A stretch of DNA of 39,233 nucleotides from Propionibacteriales bacterium (GCA_025929075.1 JAICMS010000009.1:1-39233), one strand, 5' to 3'; shown: positions 1 through 11,361, counted from the stretch's first letter. Notes: generated from the sequence alone by a model not told the origin. Program-made: numbers and translations.

Positions 1-416
<416 letters not shown>

Positions 417-590
417 AATCTGTCGGCGCTCGTCCTTGCGGGCGTTCACCTCGGATCGTGGAGTATCCCGGCAAGTTCGCCCTCCGACTCATAAGAGCCG
501 AGGGTGTCTTACCAAAGGAACCGTGCACCGGATCTGCGGATCACTCCGCGCGTCCGGAGACGGGGCGTTCAATTAATTCGTCGTCGACTT

Positions 591-613
591 TGGCACACTG
601 TTGAGTTCTCAAG
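591..613 (-). promoter_or_regulatory. rrn leader antitermination/processing motif
   Basis: On the minus strand the leader reads CTTGAGAACTCAACAGTGTG, matching the GAGAACTCAA-n-AGTGTG element found about 150-200 nt before 16S genes in many actinobacteria (boxB/boxA-like antitermination and processing region). The leader from the downstream promoter (TSS near 661) to the 16S 5' end (416) is about 245 nt and holds no gene. Confidence 0.7.
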
Positions 614-667
614 GATCGTGCACACACCTGACCCAGACCTCGCGGCCGGCTCAAGGGCACCCGACCA

Positions 668-696
668 AACTTACCTGGCGTGGGGGACGTCGTCAA
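668..696 (-). promoter_or_regulatory. Candidate rrn promoter, proximal (P2)
   Basis: On the minus strand a -35 box TTGACG (696-691) and a -10 box TAAGTT (673-668) are separated by exactly 17 bp. This is the best sigma-70-like match in the tyrS-rrs gap and points toward the 16S gene. No transcription start was measured; this is motif evidence only. Confidence 0.65.
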
Positions 697-759
697 ATCG
701 CTCGGCGCGTCCCGAACCGCCTGATCAGCGGCCTCGACAGGCTCGTCGACGGGGCCGTC

Positions 760-788
760 AGCCTACGCTGCCGATCGAGCGCGATCAA
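760..788 (-). promoter_or_regulatory. Candidate rrn promoter, distal (P1)
   Basis: On the minus strand TTGATC (788-783) and TAGGCT (765-760) are 17 bp apart. The -35 box overlaps the tyrS stop codon (787-785). With the proximal promoter it forms a tandem pair about 92 bp apart, a usual layout for rrn operons. Weaker match than the proximal one. Confidence 0.45.
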
Positions 789-2071
789 ACCGCTTCGGCG
801 ACATCCTTGACCACCCGAACGCCGGCCAGCGCCCGCTTCCCCCGACGCAGGAGCAGCCACCCACCCGGCAGCAGATCGGCGGTCGACGGCCGGTCATCGG
901 CGTCGGCGATCCGTTCGTTGTTCAGGTACGCGCCGCCCTCGGCAACAGCGCGGCGGCCGGCGCTGCGGCTCGGTGTCAGCCCGGTCGACGCCAGGAGCTC
1001 GGCGAAGGTGGGGATCTCGGCCGAGCCGACCACCTCCACGTGCGGCGCCTCCACCAGAGCCGCCGACAGCTGTTCGGCATCAAGCTCGCGGAGGTCTCCC
1101 GATCCGAAGAGCGCGTCCGCGGCGGATCGGGCTCGGGTGGTCTCGCGCAGTCCGTGGGCCAACGTCGTGACGTCGTCGGCCAGCGCCCGCTGCGCAGTGC
1201 GCGCCGCGGGCTTCTCCGCAACCTGTCGGGTCAGCTCGTCGATGTCGTCGCGTCCTCTGAACGTGTAGAACTTCAGCAGATCGATGACATCGGCGTCGTC
1301 GGAGTTCAGCCAGAACTGGTAGAAGGCGTACGGCGACGTCATCGTCGGGTCGAGCCACACGCTGCCCGACTCGGTCTTGCCGAACTTGGTGCCGTCCGCC
1401 TTGGTGACCAGCGGCGTCGCGAGCGCGTGCACGCGGACGCCCTCGACCCGACGGACCAGGTCGACGCCTGCGGTGATGTTGCCCCATTGGTCGCTGCCGC
1501 CGGTCTGCAGCGTCACTCCATGGCCGAGGTAGAGGTTGAGGTAGTCCAGCGACTGGAGGAGCACGTAGCTGAACTCGGTGTAGGAGATTCCGGAGTCGAG
1601 CCGGGTCCGCACGACCTCCCGGGCGAGCATCCGGTTGACCGGGAAGTGCTTGCCGATGTCGCGCAGGAAGTCGACGACGGACATGCTGGCCGTCCAGTCG
1701 TAGTTGTTCACCACCTGCGCGGCGTTGCTGCCCTCGAAGGACAAGAAGCGCTCGAGCTGCTCCCGGATGCCGGTGGTCCATGCCTTGACGACGTCAAGGG
1801 AGTTCATCCGCCGCTCCCCCGCCTCCTTCGGGTCGCCGATCAGGCCGGTGGCGCCGCCGACGACCCCGACCGGGCGGTGGCCGGCGTCCTGCAGGCGTCG
1901 CAGGGTGAGGATCTGCAGCAGGTTGCCGATGTGCAGGCTCGGCCCGGTGGGGTCGAAGCCGCAATATGCGGAGACCGGGCCCGACGAGAGGTCGGCACGC
2001 AAGGCGTCGAGGTCGGTCGAATGGGCGACCAGGCCGCGCCACTCCAACTCGTCGAGGACGTGCTGCTCCAC
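785..2071 (-). CDS. tyrS: Tyrosyl-tRNA synthetase
   Basis: Cytoplasmic class I aminoacyl-tRNA synthetase that charges tRNA-Tyr. In the 428-residue product the HIGN motif is at 47-50, the tyrosine-site segment GGSDQWGN at 191-198, a KFGKT version of the KMSKS loop at 229-233, and an S4-type RNA-binding domain fills about residues 360-425. I chose a GTG start at 2071 because GGGAAGGAG sits just upstream and the protein then begins where TyrS proteins normally do; an in-frame ATG at 2134 would add 21 unlikely residues. It follows mpg with an 87-base gap, an order also seen in mycobacteria (mpg-tyrS). Directly downstream come the rrn promoters and the 16S gene. Confidence 0.97.
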   Translation of the reverse strand: MEQHVLDELEWRGLVAHSTDLDALRADLSSGPVSAYCGFDPTGPSLHIGNLLQILTLRRLQDAGHRPVGVVGGATGLIGDPKEAGERRMNSLDVVKAWTTGIREQLERFLSFEGSNAAQVVNNYDWTASMSVVDFLRDIGKHFPVNRMLAREVVRTRLDSGISYTEFSYVLLQSLDYLNLYLGHGVTLQTGGSDQWGNITAGVDLVRRVEGVRVHALATPLVTKADGTKFGKTESGSVWLDPTMTSPYAFYQFWLNSDDADVIDLLKFYTFRGRDDIDELTRQVAEKPAARTAQRALADDVTTLAHGLRETTRARSAADALFGSGDLRELDAEQLSAALVEAPHVEVVGSAEIPTFAELLASTGLTPSRSAGRRAVAEGGAYLNNERIADADDRPSTADLLPGGWLLLRRGKRALAGVRVVKDVAEAV

Positions 2072-2158
2072 TGCTGCTCCTTCCCCTTGTCCAGGTCGAG
2101 TCCAGACTGCCGCATGCGCCTCGTCGGCGCCCACCCGGTTTCGCTGCCGCGCGCCGCG

Positions 2159-2803
2159 CTACCCGCTCCCGCTTCGCCGCAGCCCGGCTGGCCGCCGGCG
2201 CGGGACATGCCGGCGGTACGTCGAGACCGTCGGTTCGCCAGCCAGCCAGAACCGCCAGGGATGCTCCGCAGCCGCGGCCACGCCAACCCTGGGGCCGGTC
2301 GCGATCTGGCGCGCACTGCTTCGCACCCCCGCGGCAGACCAGGTGATCGGTCCCGCCCAGAGCGCGCTTCCGCTCATCCCGCCGACCACCCCCAGCGCCG
2401 AGGCCAGGTTGCCCGGACCGCATGCCAGCCGGTGCTGGGCCACGGAGGCGCCCCGCCGCTGCCTCGCCACCTCCTCCCCGTCGACGACCTCGCCGGCCCG
2501 GAGCAGACAGGCGGCCGCAGTGCCATCGCGCTCGCAGACGAGGTTCATGGCCCAGTGCACGCCGTACACGAAGTAGACGTAGACACGGCCCGGCGGCCCG
2601 AACATGACGGCGGTTCGCGCCGTCGCCCCGCGGAAGGCGTGGGAGGCGGGGTCGGCGACGCCGGCGTAGGCCTCCACCTCGGTCAGCCGGACACTCACGC
2701 CATCGCAGCTGACGACGCTGCCGAGGAGGTCGGGGGCGACGACGGTCGCCGGGCGGGCGAAGAACTCCTCGCACGTACGGCGACCGGCCGGGCGGATCGG
2801 CAC
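2159..2803 (-). CDS. mpg: 3-methyladenine DNA glycosylase (MPG/AAG family)
   Basis: Base-excision repair enzyme that removes alkylated purines from DNA. The 214-residue product shows the family blocks LTEVEAYAG (glutamate of the catalytic site), AFRG.T.R...MFGPPG, VYFVYG.HW.MN, ACGPGNL and the C-terminal RFWLAGEP..S. Length fits the family (about 200-210). I chose GTG at 2803: it lies 10 bases after the osmC stop and gives a protein beginning close to the conserved FFARP...VAPDLLG segment. No clear Shine-Dalgarno sequence is visible, so translation may depend on coupling to osmC. An in-frame ATG at 2953 lies inside osmC and would add 50 residues of low-complexity sequence. Confidence 0.92.
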   Translation of the reverse strand: MPIRPAGRRTCEEFFARPATVVAPDLLGSVVSCDGVSVRLTEVEAYAGVADPASHAFRGATARTAVMFGPPGRVYVYFVYGVHWAMNLVCERDGTAAACLLRAGEVVDGEEVARQRRGASVAQHRLACGPGNLASALGVVGGMSGSALWAGPITWSAAGVRSSARQIATGPRVGVAAAAEHPWRFWLAGEPTVSTYRRHVPRRRPAGLRRSGSG

Positions 2804-2813
2804 AGCGCTTGGA

Positions 2814-5007
<2,194 letters not shown>

Positions 5008-5033
5008 CCCACTCCTCTCGAATCGTTTCTGGT

Positions 5034-7514
5034 TCAGCCTCGAGGCCGGGCACCGAGCCGCTCGCCCGCCAGCGCCACCGCAGCGTCCCGGGCGGCTGCG
5101 ATCTCAGCCTCCGTGAGCGTGCGGTCCGCGGCTCGGAACCGCAGGGAGTACGCCAGCGACCTGCGTCCGGTGCCGACCTGCTCGCCGACGTAGACGTCAA
5201 ACAGCCGCAGCGACTCCAACAGCTCGCCAGCACCTTCCCGGAGCACCGCTTCGACCGCTGCCGCGGGGATCGTGTCATCGACGACGAGCGCGACATCCTC
5301 CTTGCCGACAGGGAAGTTCGCCAAGACCGGCGCCAGCAGCGGATCTGCTGCGCTGGCCGACAGTGCCTCCAGGTCGAGCTCGGCCGCCACCGTGCGCACC
5401 GGGACGCCGTATGACCGGCACACGGCCGGATGCAGCTCGCCGGCGTGACCGATGTCGACACCGTCCAGTCGAAGCACCGCAGACCGCCCGGGGTGCCACG
5501 GCGGCACGTGAGCGGATTCGACCTCGAGCGGCGTCCGGGTCACGTCGGCGACCAGGCGGCAGGCCTGCACCGCGTCGGCCCAGGTGGCTTCCCGGGCCGG
5601 TCCCCACCAGCCGGCCGGCGACCGGTTGCCCGCCGCGACCACTCCCATGTGCAGCGGCTGTGCGGGAAGCGCGGCGTCGAGCTTGGCGTACTCCTCCGCA
5701 GTCGGTGCCCGGCCGACCCCTAGGGCCGGAGGACGGGTCGGCTCGCCCGGCCGGGGGCGGACCACGATGCCGATCTCGTACAGCGCGACGTCGCTCCTCC
5801 CCCGACCGATGTTGCGCGCCTGCGCCCGCAGCAGCCCCGGCAGGAGGGTCGTCCGCAGCAGCGGCTCAGCCTCCGACAAGGGGTTTGCGATCCGGGTGGC
5901 TCGGCGGCGATCGTCCGCCGGTGCCAGGCCGAGGTTGTCGCAGTCCGCCGTCGCCATGAAGGGGTAGCACACCGCCTCGACGTAGCCGGCAGCCGCCAGC
6001 GCCGTCCCGATGGCGCGACGCTGCCGCTGGCGGTGAGTGAAGCCGCGGCCGGCCGGCGCCGCGGGCAGGACGCTCGGCACCTTGTCGTAACCGACGACCC
6101 GCAGCACCTCCTCGACCAGGTCGTTGGGGTCGCGCAGGTCCGGACGCCACGACGGCGGTGTGGCGACGAGCAGTTCGTCAGTAGCGATGGCGACGTTGCA
6201 TCCAACCGCCTCGAGAGCGGCCCTCGACTCCGTCGCAGTGATGGGGAATCCAGCGACCCGCTCCGGCAGGTCCGCCGGCATCTCGATGGCCTCCCGCGCA
6301 CCCGGCTGACCGACGACCGTCGCGACAGGGGCGACCTGGCCGCCGCCGTACCTCGTCAGCAGCTGGGCGGTCCGCAGCGCGGCGATGGGGGCGATCGTCG
6401 GGTCCACCCCCCGCTCGAACCGCCGGGACGCCTCGCTGGGCAGCTTGTGGCGGCGCGCGCACCTGGCCACCGAGGGGGCGTCGAAGTGCGCCGCCTCGAT
6501 CACCAGGTCCGTCGACGCCGCGGACAGCTCGGTGGCCTCACCGCCCATCACTCCAGCCAGTCCGATCGGCCCTCGGTCATCGGCGATGACGAGGTCGTCG
6601 GGGTCGAGTTCCCTCTCGACCCCGTCGAGCGTGGTGAGCCTCTCCCCCGCAGCGGCCCGCCGGACGGTGATTGCCCCGTGCAGCCGCTGCTTGTCGTACC
6701 CGTGGATCGGGTTACCGAGCTCGAGCATGACGTAGTTGGTGACGTCGACGGCTAACGAGATCGGCCGCATTCCGGCCAGCTGCACCCGTCGGGCCAGCCA
6801 GCGCGGCGTCGGCGCTGCGGGGTCGAAGCCGGTCACCTCCAGCGCCGCGAACAGGTCGCAGCCGGCGACATCCCGTACGGCGACGGGATAACCCTGACCG
6901 GCCGTGGCCGCCGGGAAGCGCTGCGCCGGGTCGTCGAATTCGACGTCGTAGGCGATCGCCGCGTCGCGGGCCACGCCGCGCAACGACAAGGCGTCGGAGC
7001 GGTCCGGGTTGATCTCGAACTCGATGACGTCGTCACGGAGGGCGAGGACGGCGACCGCGTCGTCCCCGACCTTGGCCTCCTCCGATCCCAGAACCAGGAT
7101 CCCGGTGTGGTCGTCGCCGAGGCCCAGCTCCCGAGCCGAGCAGATCATCCCGTCCGAGACGTGGCCATAGGTCTTGCGGGCGTCGATCCGGAACCCGCCG
7201 GGCAGCATGGTGCCAGGCAGCGCGACGACCACGAGGTCGCCGGTCGAGAAGTTGCGCGCTCCGCAGACGACGCCACGTGCCGACGGCTCGCCGACATCCA
7301 CCTGGCACCAGCGGATCGTCTTGCCGTTGGAATGCTGCTCCTCCTCGAAGTCGAGGACCCGACCGACGAAGAGGGGGCCGGAGACGTCAGCGCCGGGAGA
7401 CTCCAGCGCCTCCAGCTTCAGTCCGAGCATGGTCAGCCGCCTCGCGAGCTCCCCCACGTCGAGATCCGCCGGAAGGTCGACGTACTCGCGGAGCCACGAC
7501 ACCGGCACCCGCAC
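5034..7514 (-). CDS. pheT: Phenylalanyl-tRNA synthetase beta subunit
   Basis: Beta chain of the heterotetrameric PheRS. The 826-residue product begins RVPVSWLREYVDL, followed by a tRNA-binding OB fold (about 40-155), the B3/4 editing region, B5 (EMPADLPERVAGF...), a catalytic-like core and a C-terminal ferredoxin-like anticodon-binding domain (LFDVYVGEQVGTGRRSLAYS). Two GTG codons compete for the start. The one at 7520 overlaps the pheS stop as GTGA but is only one base from GGAGG. The one at 7514 is seven bases from GGAGG and gives the family N terminus, so I chose it. pheS is immediately upstream. Confidence 0.96.
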   Translation of the reverse strand: MRVPVSWLREYVDLPADLDVGELARRLTMLGLKLEALESPGADVSGPLFVGRVLDFEEEQHSNGKTIRWCQVDVGEPSARGVVCGARNFSTGDLVVVALPGTMLPGGFRIDARKTYGHVSDGMICSARELGLGDDHTGILVLGSEEAKVGDDAVAVLALRDDVIEFEINPDRSDALSLRGVARDAAIAYDVEFDDPAQRFPAATAGQGYPVAVRDVAGCDLFAALEVTGFDPAAPTPRWLARRVQLAGMRPISLAVDVTNYVMLELGNPIHGYDKQRLHGAITVRRAAAGERLTTLDGVERELDPDDLVIADDRGPIGLAGVMGGEATELSAASTDLVIEAAHFDAPSVARCARRHKLPSEASRRFERGVDPTIAPIAALRTAQLLTRYGGGQVAPVATVVGQPGAREAIEMPADLPERVAGFPITATESRAALEAVGCNVAIATDELLVATPPSWRPDLRDPNDLVEEVLRVVGYDKVPSVLPAAPAGRGFTHRQRQRRAIGTALAAAGYVEAVCYPFMATADCDNLGLAPADDRRRATRIANPLSEAEPLLRTTLLPGLLRAQARNIGRGRSDVALYEIGIVVRPRPGEPTRPPALGVGRAPTAEEYAKLDAALPAQPLHMGVVAAGNRSPAGWWGPAREATWADAVQACRLVADVTRTPLEVESAHVPPWHPGRSAVLRLDGVDIGHAGELHPAVCRSYGVPVRTVAAELDLEALSASAADPLLAPVLANFPVGKEDVALVVDDTIPAAAVEAVLREGAGELLESLRLFDVYVGEQVGTGRRSLAYSLRFRAADRTLTEAEIAAARDAAVALAGERLGARPRG

Positions 7515-7516
7515 CG

Positions 7517-8620
7517 TCACACCTCCGATCCGAAAGCGAGCGCAAACCTGACGTCGCCCTCCACCATGTCGCGCATGTCGTGGACACCGTTGCGGAACAT
7601 CAGCGTGCGCTCGATGCCCATGCCGAAGGCAAAACCCGAGTAGACGGCCGGGTCGACGCCGCAGGCGACCAGGACCCGGGGGTTGACGACACCGCAGCCA
7701 CCCCACTCGATCCAGCCCTCACCCTTGCAGGTGCGGCACGAGTCGACGGCCGGCTCTGCGCCCCTGCAGACGAAGCAGACCAGGTCGACCTCCGCGCTGG
7801 GCTCGGTGAACGGGAAGTACGACGGCCGGAAGCGGGTCGTGATGCCGGCGCCGAACATGGCGGTGGCGAAGTGGTCCAGCGTCCCCTTCAGCTGGCTCAT
7901 CCCGATGCCCTTGTCGATCGCCAAGCCCTCGACCTGGTGGAAGACCGGCGAGTGGGTCGCGTCGAGCTCATCGGTTCGGAACGTCCGCCCCGGGCACACG
8001 ACGTAGATCGGCGGCGGCTGGGTCAGCATCGTCCGGGCTTGGACCGGCGACGTGTGGGTGCGCAGGACCGTCCGCGCCGACGGGGGGTCGACGAAGAACG
8101 TGTCCATCATCGTGCGTGCGGGATGGTCGGAACCGATGTTGAGGGCGTCGAAGTTCAGCCACTCGGCCTCGACCTCGGGTCCCTCGGCGACCTCCCAACC
8201 CATGCCGACGAAGAACTCTGCGATCCGCTCCTGCAGCACCGTCAGCGGATGCCGGGCGCCGCGCGGGTCGCGGTCAAACGGGAGAGTCACGTCGACGGTC
8301 TCGTCGAGCAGCATCCGGCGCTCCTGCTCGGTTTGGAGCTCCTCGTCGCGGCGGGCGATCGCCGTGGCGATCTCGGAGCGGGCCCGGCCGACCCGCATGC
8401 CGGCCTCCTTGCGGGCCTGCGGCGGGAGCGCGCCGATCTCGCGGTTGGCCAGCGCCAGCGGCGACCGGTCGCCCGCGTGGGCGAGCCGCACCGCCTTGAG
8501 CTCCTCCAGACTGCCTGCCCCTTGCACGGCTGCGACCCCGGCAGCCCGCATCCGCTCGACCTCCTCGGCGCTCAACGCGGCGACCCGGACAGGGTCGTAG
8601 GAGGTGTTCGGGCCGGACAT
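7517..8620 (-). CDS. pheS: Phenylalanyl-tRNA synthetase alpha subunit
   Basis: Catalytic alpha chain of PheRS (class II). The 367-residue product has an N-terminal coiled-coil region (about 20-100), motif 2 (FRPSYFPFTEPS) and motif 3 (GFAFGMGIERTLM), and a GEGWIEWGGCG segment typical of PheS. It opens the operon pheS-pheT-PIG-L-argF-osmC-mpg. The ATG start has no Shine-Dalgarno sequence, but a TACACT hexamer ends six bases upstream, which suggests a leaderless mRNA. Confidence 0.97.
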   Translation of the reverse strand: MSGPNTSYDPVRVAALSAEEVERMRAAGVAAVQGAGSLEELKAVRLAHAGDRSPLALANREIGALPPQARKEAGMRVGRARSEIATAIARRDEELQTEQERRMLLDETVDVTLPFDRDPRGARHPLTVLQERIAEFFVGMGWEVAEGPEVEAEWLNFDALNIGSDHPARTMMDTFFVDPPSARTVLRTHTSPVQARTMLTQPPPIYVVCPGRTFRTDELDATHSPVFHQVEGLAIDKGIGMSQLKGTLDHFATAMFGAGITTRFRPSYFPFTEPSAEVDLVCFVCRGAEPAVDSCRTCKGEGWIEWGGCGVVNPRVLVACGVDPAVYSGFAFGMGIERTLMFRNGVHDMRDMVEGDVRFALAFGSEV

Positions 8621-8626
8621 GGGGAG

Positions 8627-8632
8627 AGTGTA
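8627..8632 (-). promoter_or_regulatory. -10 box for leaderless pheS transcript (candidate)
   Basis: The minus strand reads TACACT, six bases, then the pheS ATG at 8620. This places a start of transcription at or next to the A of ATG. No good -35 box is visible 17 bp upstream, as is common for actinobacterial TANNNT promoters. Confidence 0.55.
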
Positions 8633-8680
8633 GGAACTACTGCTCGACCGCCGCGAACCGGTTTGTCGGCCGCTCGGCTG

Positions 8681-9745
8681 TCAGTCCACCGCTTCCGGCT
8701 TGCCCTCCGGCAAGATCACGCGCATCCGAGCGCCGCCGCTCGGCGCCGACTCGACCGACACCGTGCCGGCATGCGCGGCGACCAGGCCGCCGACGATGTA
8801 GAGGCCCAGGCCGGAGCCGCCGCGCTGTCCGTGCTTCCAGAACTTCGTGAAGATCCGGGACCTGATCTCTTCCGGGATGCCCTCGCCCTCGTCGTCCACC
8901 ACAAGCTCGGCTCCGCCATCGGTGCGTGCGATCACCGTCACCGCGACGTTTCCGCCGCCGTGCCGGACGGCGTTCTCAACGAGGTTGGCCACGATCTGCG
9001 CCAGCTTGTCGGCGTCCGCCCAGACGGTCGGGTCTCCCTCCGACTCGACAGTGATGCCGCGGCCATTGCTGGCCGACAGCGGCGCCAGCTGCCGACTCAC
9101 CACGGCCGGCAGGTTCAGCGGCTCCTTCATCAGCGACAGCCGGCCCGAGTCGATCCGGGCGACATCGAGCAGCTCCGAGATCAACCGGGTGAGCCGGTCA
9201 GCGTCGGCGTCGACCGTGCTGAGCATCAGCAGCTTCTGCGAGTCGGTGAGGAGGTCCCACTTCGCCAGCAGCGTCGCGGTGAACCCCTTGACGCCAGTCA
9301 GCGGAGAGCGGAGCTCGTGAGCCACCGTCGCGACCAGGTCGGACCTGCCTCGGTCGACGCGCTCGCGAGAGCGGGCGTCGCGCAGAGCGAGCGCAACCTG
9401 ACGCACGGCCCGCGTCGCCGGGTCCCGGCTGATCGCGGCGGTGACCAGGACCTCTCGTCCGGACGGCGACCGCCAGGACGACTCCAGCAGCATCCGCCGT
9501 GCCGAGAGGCCGTGAAAGGGGTCCACACAGTCCAGCCAGGAGTTCCCGTCGAGATCCTGCAGCGTCATGACATCGCAGAAGTCATCACCCGGGCGCCCGT
9601 CGACCTCGAGCAGCCGGCGCGCGACCGCGTTGAGGTGGCGCACCCGCCCGCCATCATCGACGACGAGAACGCCGTCGGGAAGATCGTCGAGCACCTCGTC
9701 CATGGCCGGACCCGCCATCCGGTCCGACTCGAGCTGCTGCGACAC
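8681..9745 (-). CDS. PAS-domain sensor histidine kinase, cytoplasmic, orphan
   Basis: Signal-transducing kinase. The 354-residue product has a PAS-type sensor region (about 15-110: LPDGVLVVDDGGRVRHLNA), a dimerisation domain with the phosphoacceptor His143 in VAHELRSPLTGVKGF, and a complete ATPase domain: N box NLVENAVRH (254-262), G1 DEGEG (285-289), G2 GGSGLGL (309-315). There is no membrane segment or signal peptide, so it should sense an internal signal. No response regulator gene is next to it. The GTG start has AGGGG upstream. It lies between rplT and pheS, where mycobacteria have a tsnR/SpoU rRNA methyltransferase gene. A candidate promoter box TAACCT is at 9779-9774. Confidence 0.92.
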   Translation of the reverse strand: MSQQLESDRMAGPAMDEVLDDLPDGVLVVDDGGRVRHLNAVARRLLEVDGRPGDDFCDVMTLQDLDGNSWLDCVDPFHGLSARRMLLESSWRSPSGREVLVTAAISRDPATRAVRQVALALRDARSRERVDRGRSDLVATVAHELRSPLTGVKGFTATLLAKWDLLTDSQKLLMLSTVDADADRLTRLISELLDVARIDSGRLSLMKEPLNLPAVVSRQLAPLSASNGRGITVESEGDPTVWADADKLAQIVANLVENAVRHGGGNVAVTVIARTDGGAELVVDDEGEGIPEEIRSRIFTKFWKHGQRGGSGLGLYIVGGLVAAHAGTVSVESAPSGGARMRVILPEGKPEAVD

Positions 9746-9857
9746 CTTGTCCCCTCACCCTCGGCCGAGCGACAGGTTATCGCCTCCCGCGCTGAGATTT
9801 CGCTATGTCTTGCGCCCGTCCCGCAAAGCAGCGTCCGGTGAAGGCGTCCTACTGACC

Positions 9858-9863
9858 TAGCAT
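9858..9863 (+). promoter_or_regulatory. -10 box for leaderless lipoprotein transcript (candidate)
   Basis: TAGCAT is followed by six bases and the ATG at 9870. There is no Shine-Dalgarno sequence before either the GTG at 9864 or the ATG at 9870. The arrangement matches that of pheS and supports the ATG as the true start. Confidence 0.5.
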
Positions 9864-9869
9864 GTGCGA

Positions 9870-10865
9870 ATGCTCTCGACCGACCGCGGCACCGATGCCC
9901 CCGGCACCTCACACAGTCCGGGCTCCCGCCGGCGTCGGTATGCCGTGCGGCTCGGCGCCGCCCTCATCGCATGTGCCCTCACGACCTCGGCATGCAGCTC
10001 AGGTTCTCCACAGGGGCCCAAGACGACGAAGAAGCCCACCGCCACGCCGACCTTCAACTACAAGCTCAAGCAGGAGACCGGACAGGCCGACGTCAAGAAC
10101 GTCGTGCTCAAGGTCGGTGGCGGCGACAAGTTGTCGCTGTCATCGCCGGCGCCGGGCCACGACATCATCGCCCAGCACTACAGCGCCAAGGCGGCTGCAG
10201 CCCAGAAGAAGCAGGGTAAGAAGGGCAAGAAGCTAGGTTGGAGCAAGCCCACGACCGTCTACTCCAGCAACACGTCGTACTGCTCGAAGATAGACGCAGC
10301 GGCGTACGGCGGCACGGTGGCCGCAGTGGTCACCTGCTCGACCTCCAAGACCGAGCGCACCGCATCGACTGCGAGCGTGCTGCTGGTGAGCGGTGACCTG
10401 ACGACGTGGAAGAACGACCCGCTGCCCGGTGCCCGTGGCATCCCGACTGTGTCACCGTCAGGAAAGTACGCCAGCTTCAACAGCCCGACCGGGTTCGTGA
10501 TCTGGAGCTCGGCAGCCGGCTTCGCCGAGCTCAAGGTGACGCAGACCCCGGCTCACCCCGCCGTCGGGGCCATCATGGACGACGGCAAGCTCATTTTGGT
10601 CCGCTCGAAGTACCCCAAGAGCTGTGTCGTGTGGCTCCTGACCGCCACTCCCTCCGCGCCCACTCCCCACGGGGTATTCACGTCGAAGGCCATTCAGGGA
10701 CAGCCCAACTGCACGCCGCTGGACGCGAAGATGACGAAGAGCGATCTCAAGATCGACTTGGAGTCGGTCACGACCACAGGCAAGAAGAAGCACCTGAAGA
10801 CCAAGAAGAAGAAGTTCACCGCGTACTTCAAGCAAGGAGCGGCGGGCGGCTGGAGCATCGAGTAG
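9870..10865 (+). CDS. Predicted secreted lipoprotein of unknown function
   Basis: I do not recognise a family. The 331-residue product starts with a basic stretch (SRRRRYAVR, about 19-27), a hydrophobic core LGAALIACALTT and a cysteine at 42 in TTSAC, a relaxed lipobox, so it is probably exported and lipid-anchored. The mature part begins with a Ser/Pro/Thr/Lys linker, then a segment with repeated short beta-like stretches (LLVSGDLTTWKN, SPSGKYASF, GFVIWSSAAGFAELKV) that would suit a propeller-like fold. It has lysine-rich patches (KKQGKKGKKLG, KKKHLKTKKKKF) and four cysteines in the mature domain. A GTG two codons earlier is an alternative start. It points away from the histidine kinase gene, with a 124-base gap, and toward rplT. 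Confidence 0.75.
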   Translation: MLSTDRGTDAPGTSHSPGSRRRRYAVRLGAALIACALTTSACSSGSPQGPKTTKKPTATPTFNYKLKQETGQADVKNVVLKVGGGDKLSLSSPAPGHDIIAQHYSAKAAAAQKKQGKKGKKLGWSKPTTVYSSNTSYCSKIDAAAYGGTVAAVVTCSTSKTERTASTASVLLVSGDLTTWKNDPLPGARGIPTVSPSGKYASFNSPTGFVIWSSAAGFAELKVTQTPAHPAVGAIMDDGKLILVRSKYPKSCVVWLLTATPSAPTPHGVFTSKAIQGQPNCTPLDAKMTKSDLKIDLESVTTTGKKKHLKTKKKKFTAYFKQGAAGGWSIE

Positions 10866-10895
10866 CTCCGGCCGCAGGCCGCCGCTCGGTGCGCG

Positions 10896-11294
10896 TCAGG
10901 AAGCTGCGGCGGCGGGAGCGTCCGAGGTCGAGCTCGCGGCCGGTACGGCGTCTCGCGCTATCTCGACGAGCGCGCTGAACGCCGCCGGGTCGTTGACCGC
11001 CAGGTCGGCGAGCATCCTCCTGTCGACCTCGATGCCGGCTTCGCGCAGGCCTTGGATGAGCCGGTTGTAGGTCATGCCGTTGGCTCGAGCCGCCGCGTTG
11101 ATGCGCTGGATCCAGAGCCGCCTGAAATCACCCTTGCGGGCTTTGCGGTCGCGGTAGCTGTAGACCAACGAGTGCGCGACCTGCTCCTTGGCCTTCCGGT
11201 ACAGCCGGGAGCGCTGACCGCGGTAGCCGGCGGCGAGCTCGAGCGTCTCCCGGCGCTTCTTCTGGGCGTTGACTGCCCGCTTGACGCGTGCCAC
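10896..11294 (-). CDS. rplT: 50S ribosomal protein L20
   Basis: Binds 23S rRNA early in large-subunit assembly. The 132-residue product carries the whole L20 pattern: [32 protein letters not shown], the [26 protein letters not shown] block and the C-terminal [10 protein letters not shown] 15-residue Ala/Ser tail follows the usual end. GTG start with GAGGAG upstream. Third gene of infC-rpmI-rplT; the next gene to the left is convergent. Confidence 0.98.
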   Translation of the reverse strand: MARVKRAVNAQKKRRETLELAAGYRGQRSRLYRKAKEQVAHSLVYSYRDRKARKGDFRRLWIQRINAAARANGMTYNRLIQGLREAGIEVDRRMLADLAVNDPAAFSALVEIARDAVPAASSTSDAPAAAAS

Positions 11295-11315
11295 GTGTCT
11301 CTCCTCTTGGTTCGA

Positions 11316-11342
11316 GCACCGCTGCCGAAGGGGCAGCAGTGC
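11316..11342 (-). other. Strong hairpin between rpmI and rplT
   Basis: The minus strand can form an 11-bp stem (GCACTGCTGCC with GGCAGCGGTGC, one G-U pair) around a CCTTC loop in the 67-base gap. No T run follows, so a processing or mRNA-stability element is more likely than a terminator. Confidence 0.45.
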
Positions 11343-11361
11343 AGGTGCCTGCGGGCAGCTG

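Noticed and set aside
7277-9841. An 854-codon open frame on the plus strand
   Set aside because: It runs antisense through pheT, pheS and the histidine kinase gene, has the Arg/Asp/Val/Leu bias of a GC-rich shadow frame, and shows no protein family.
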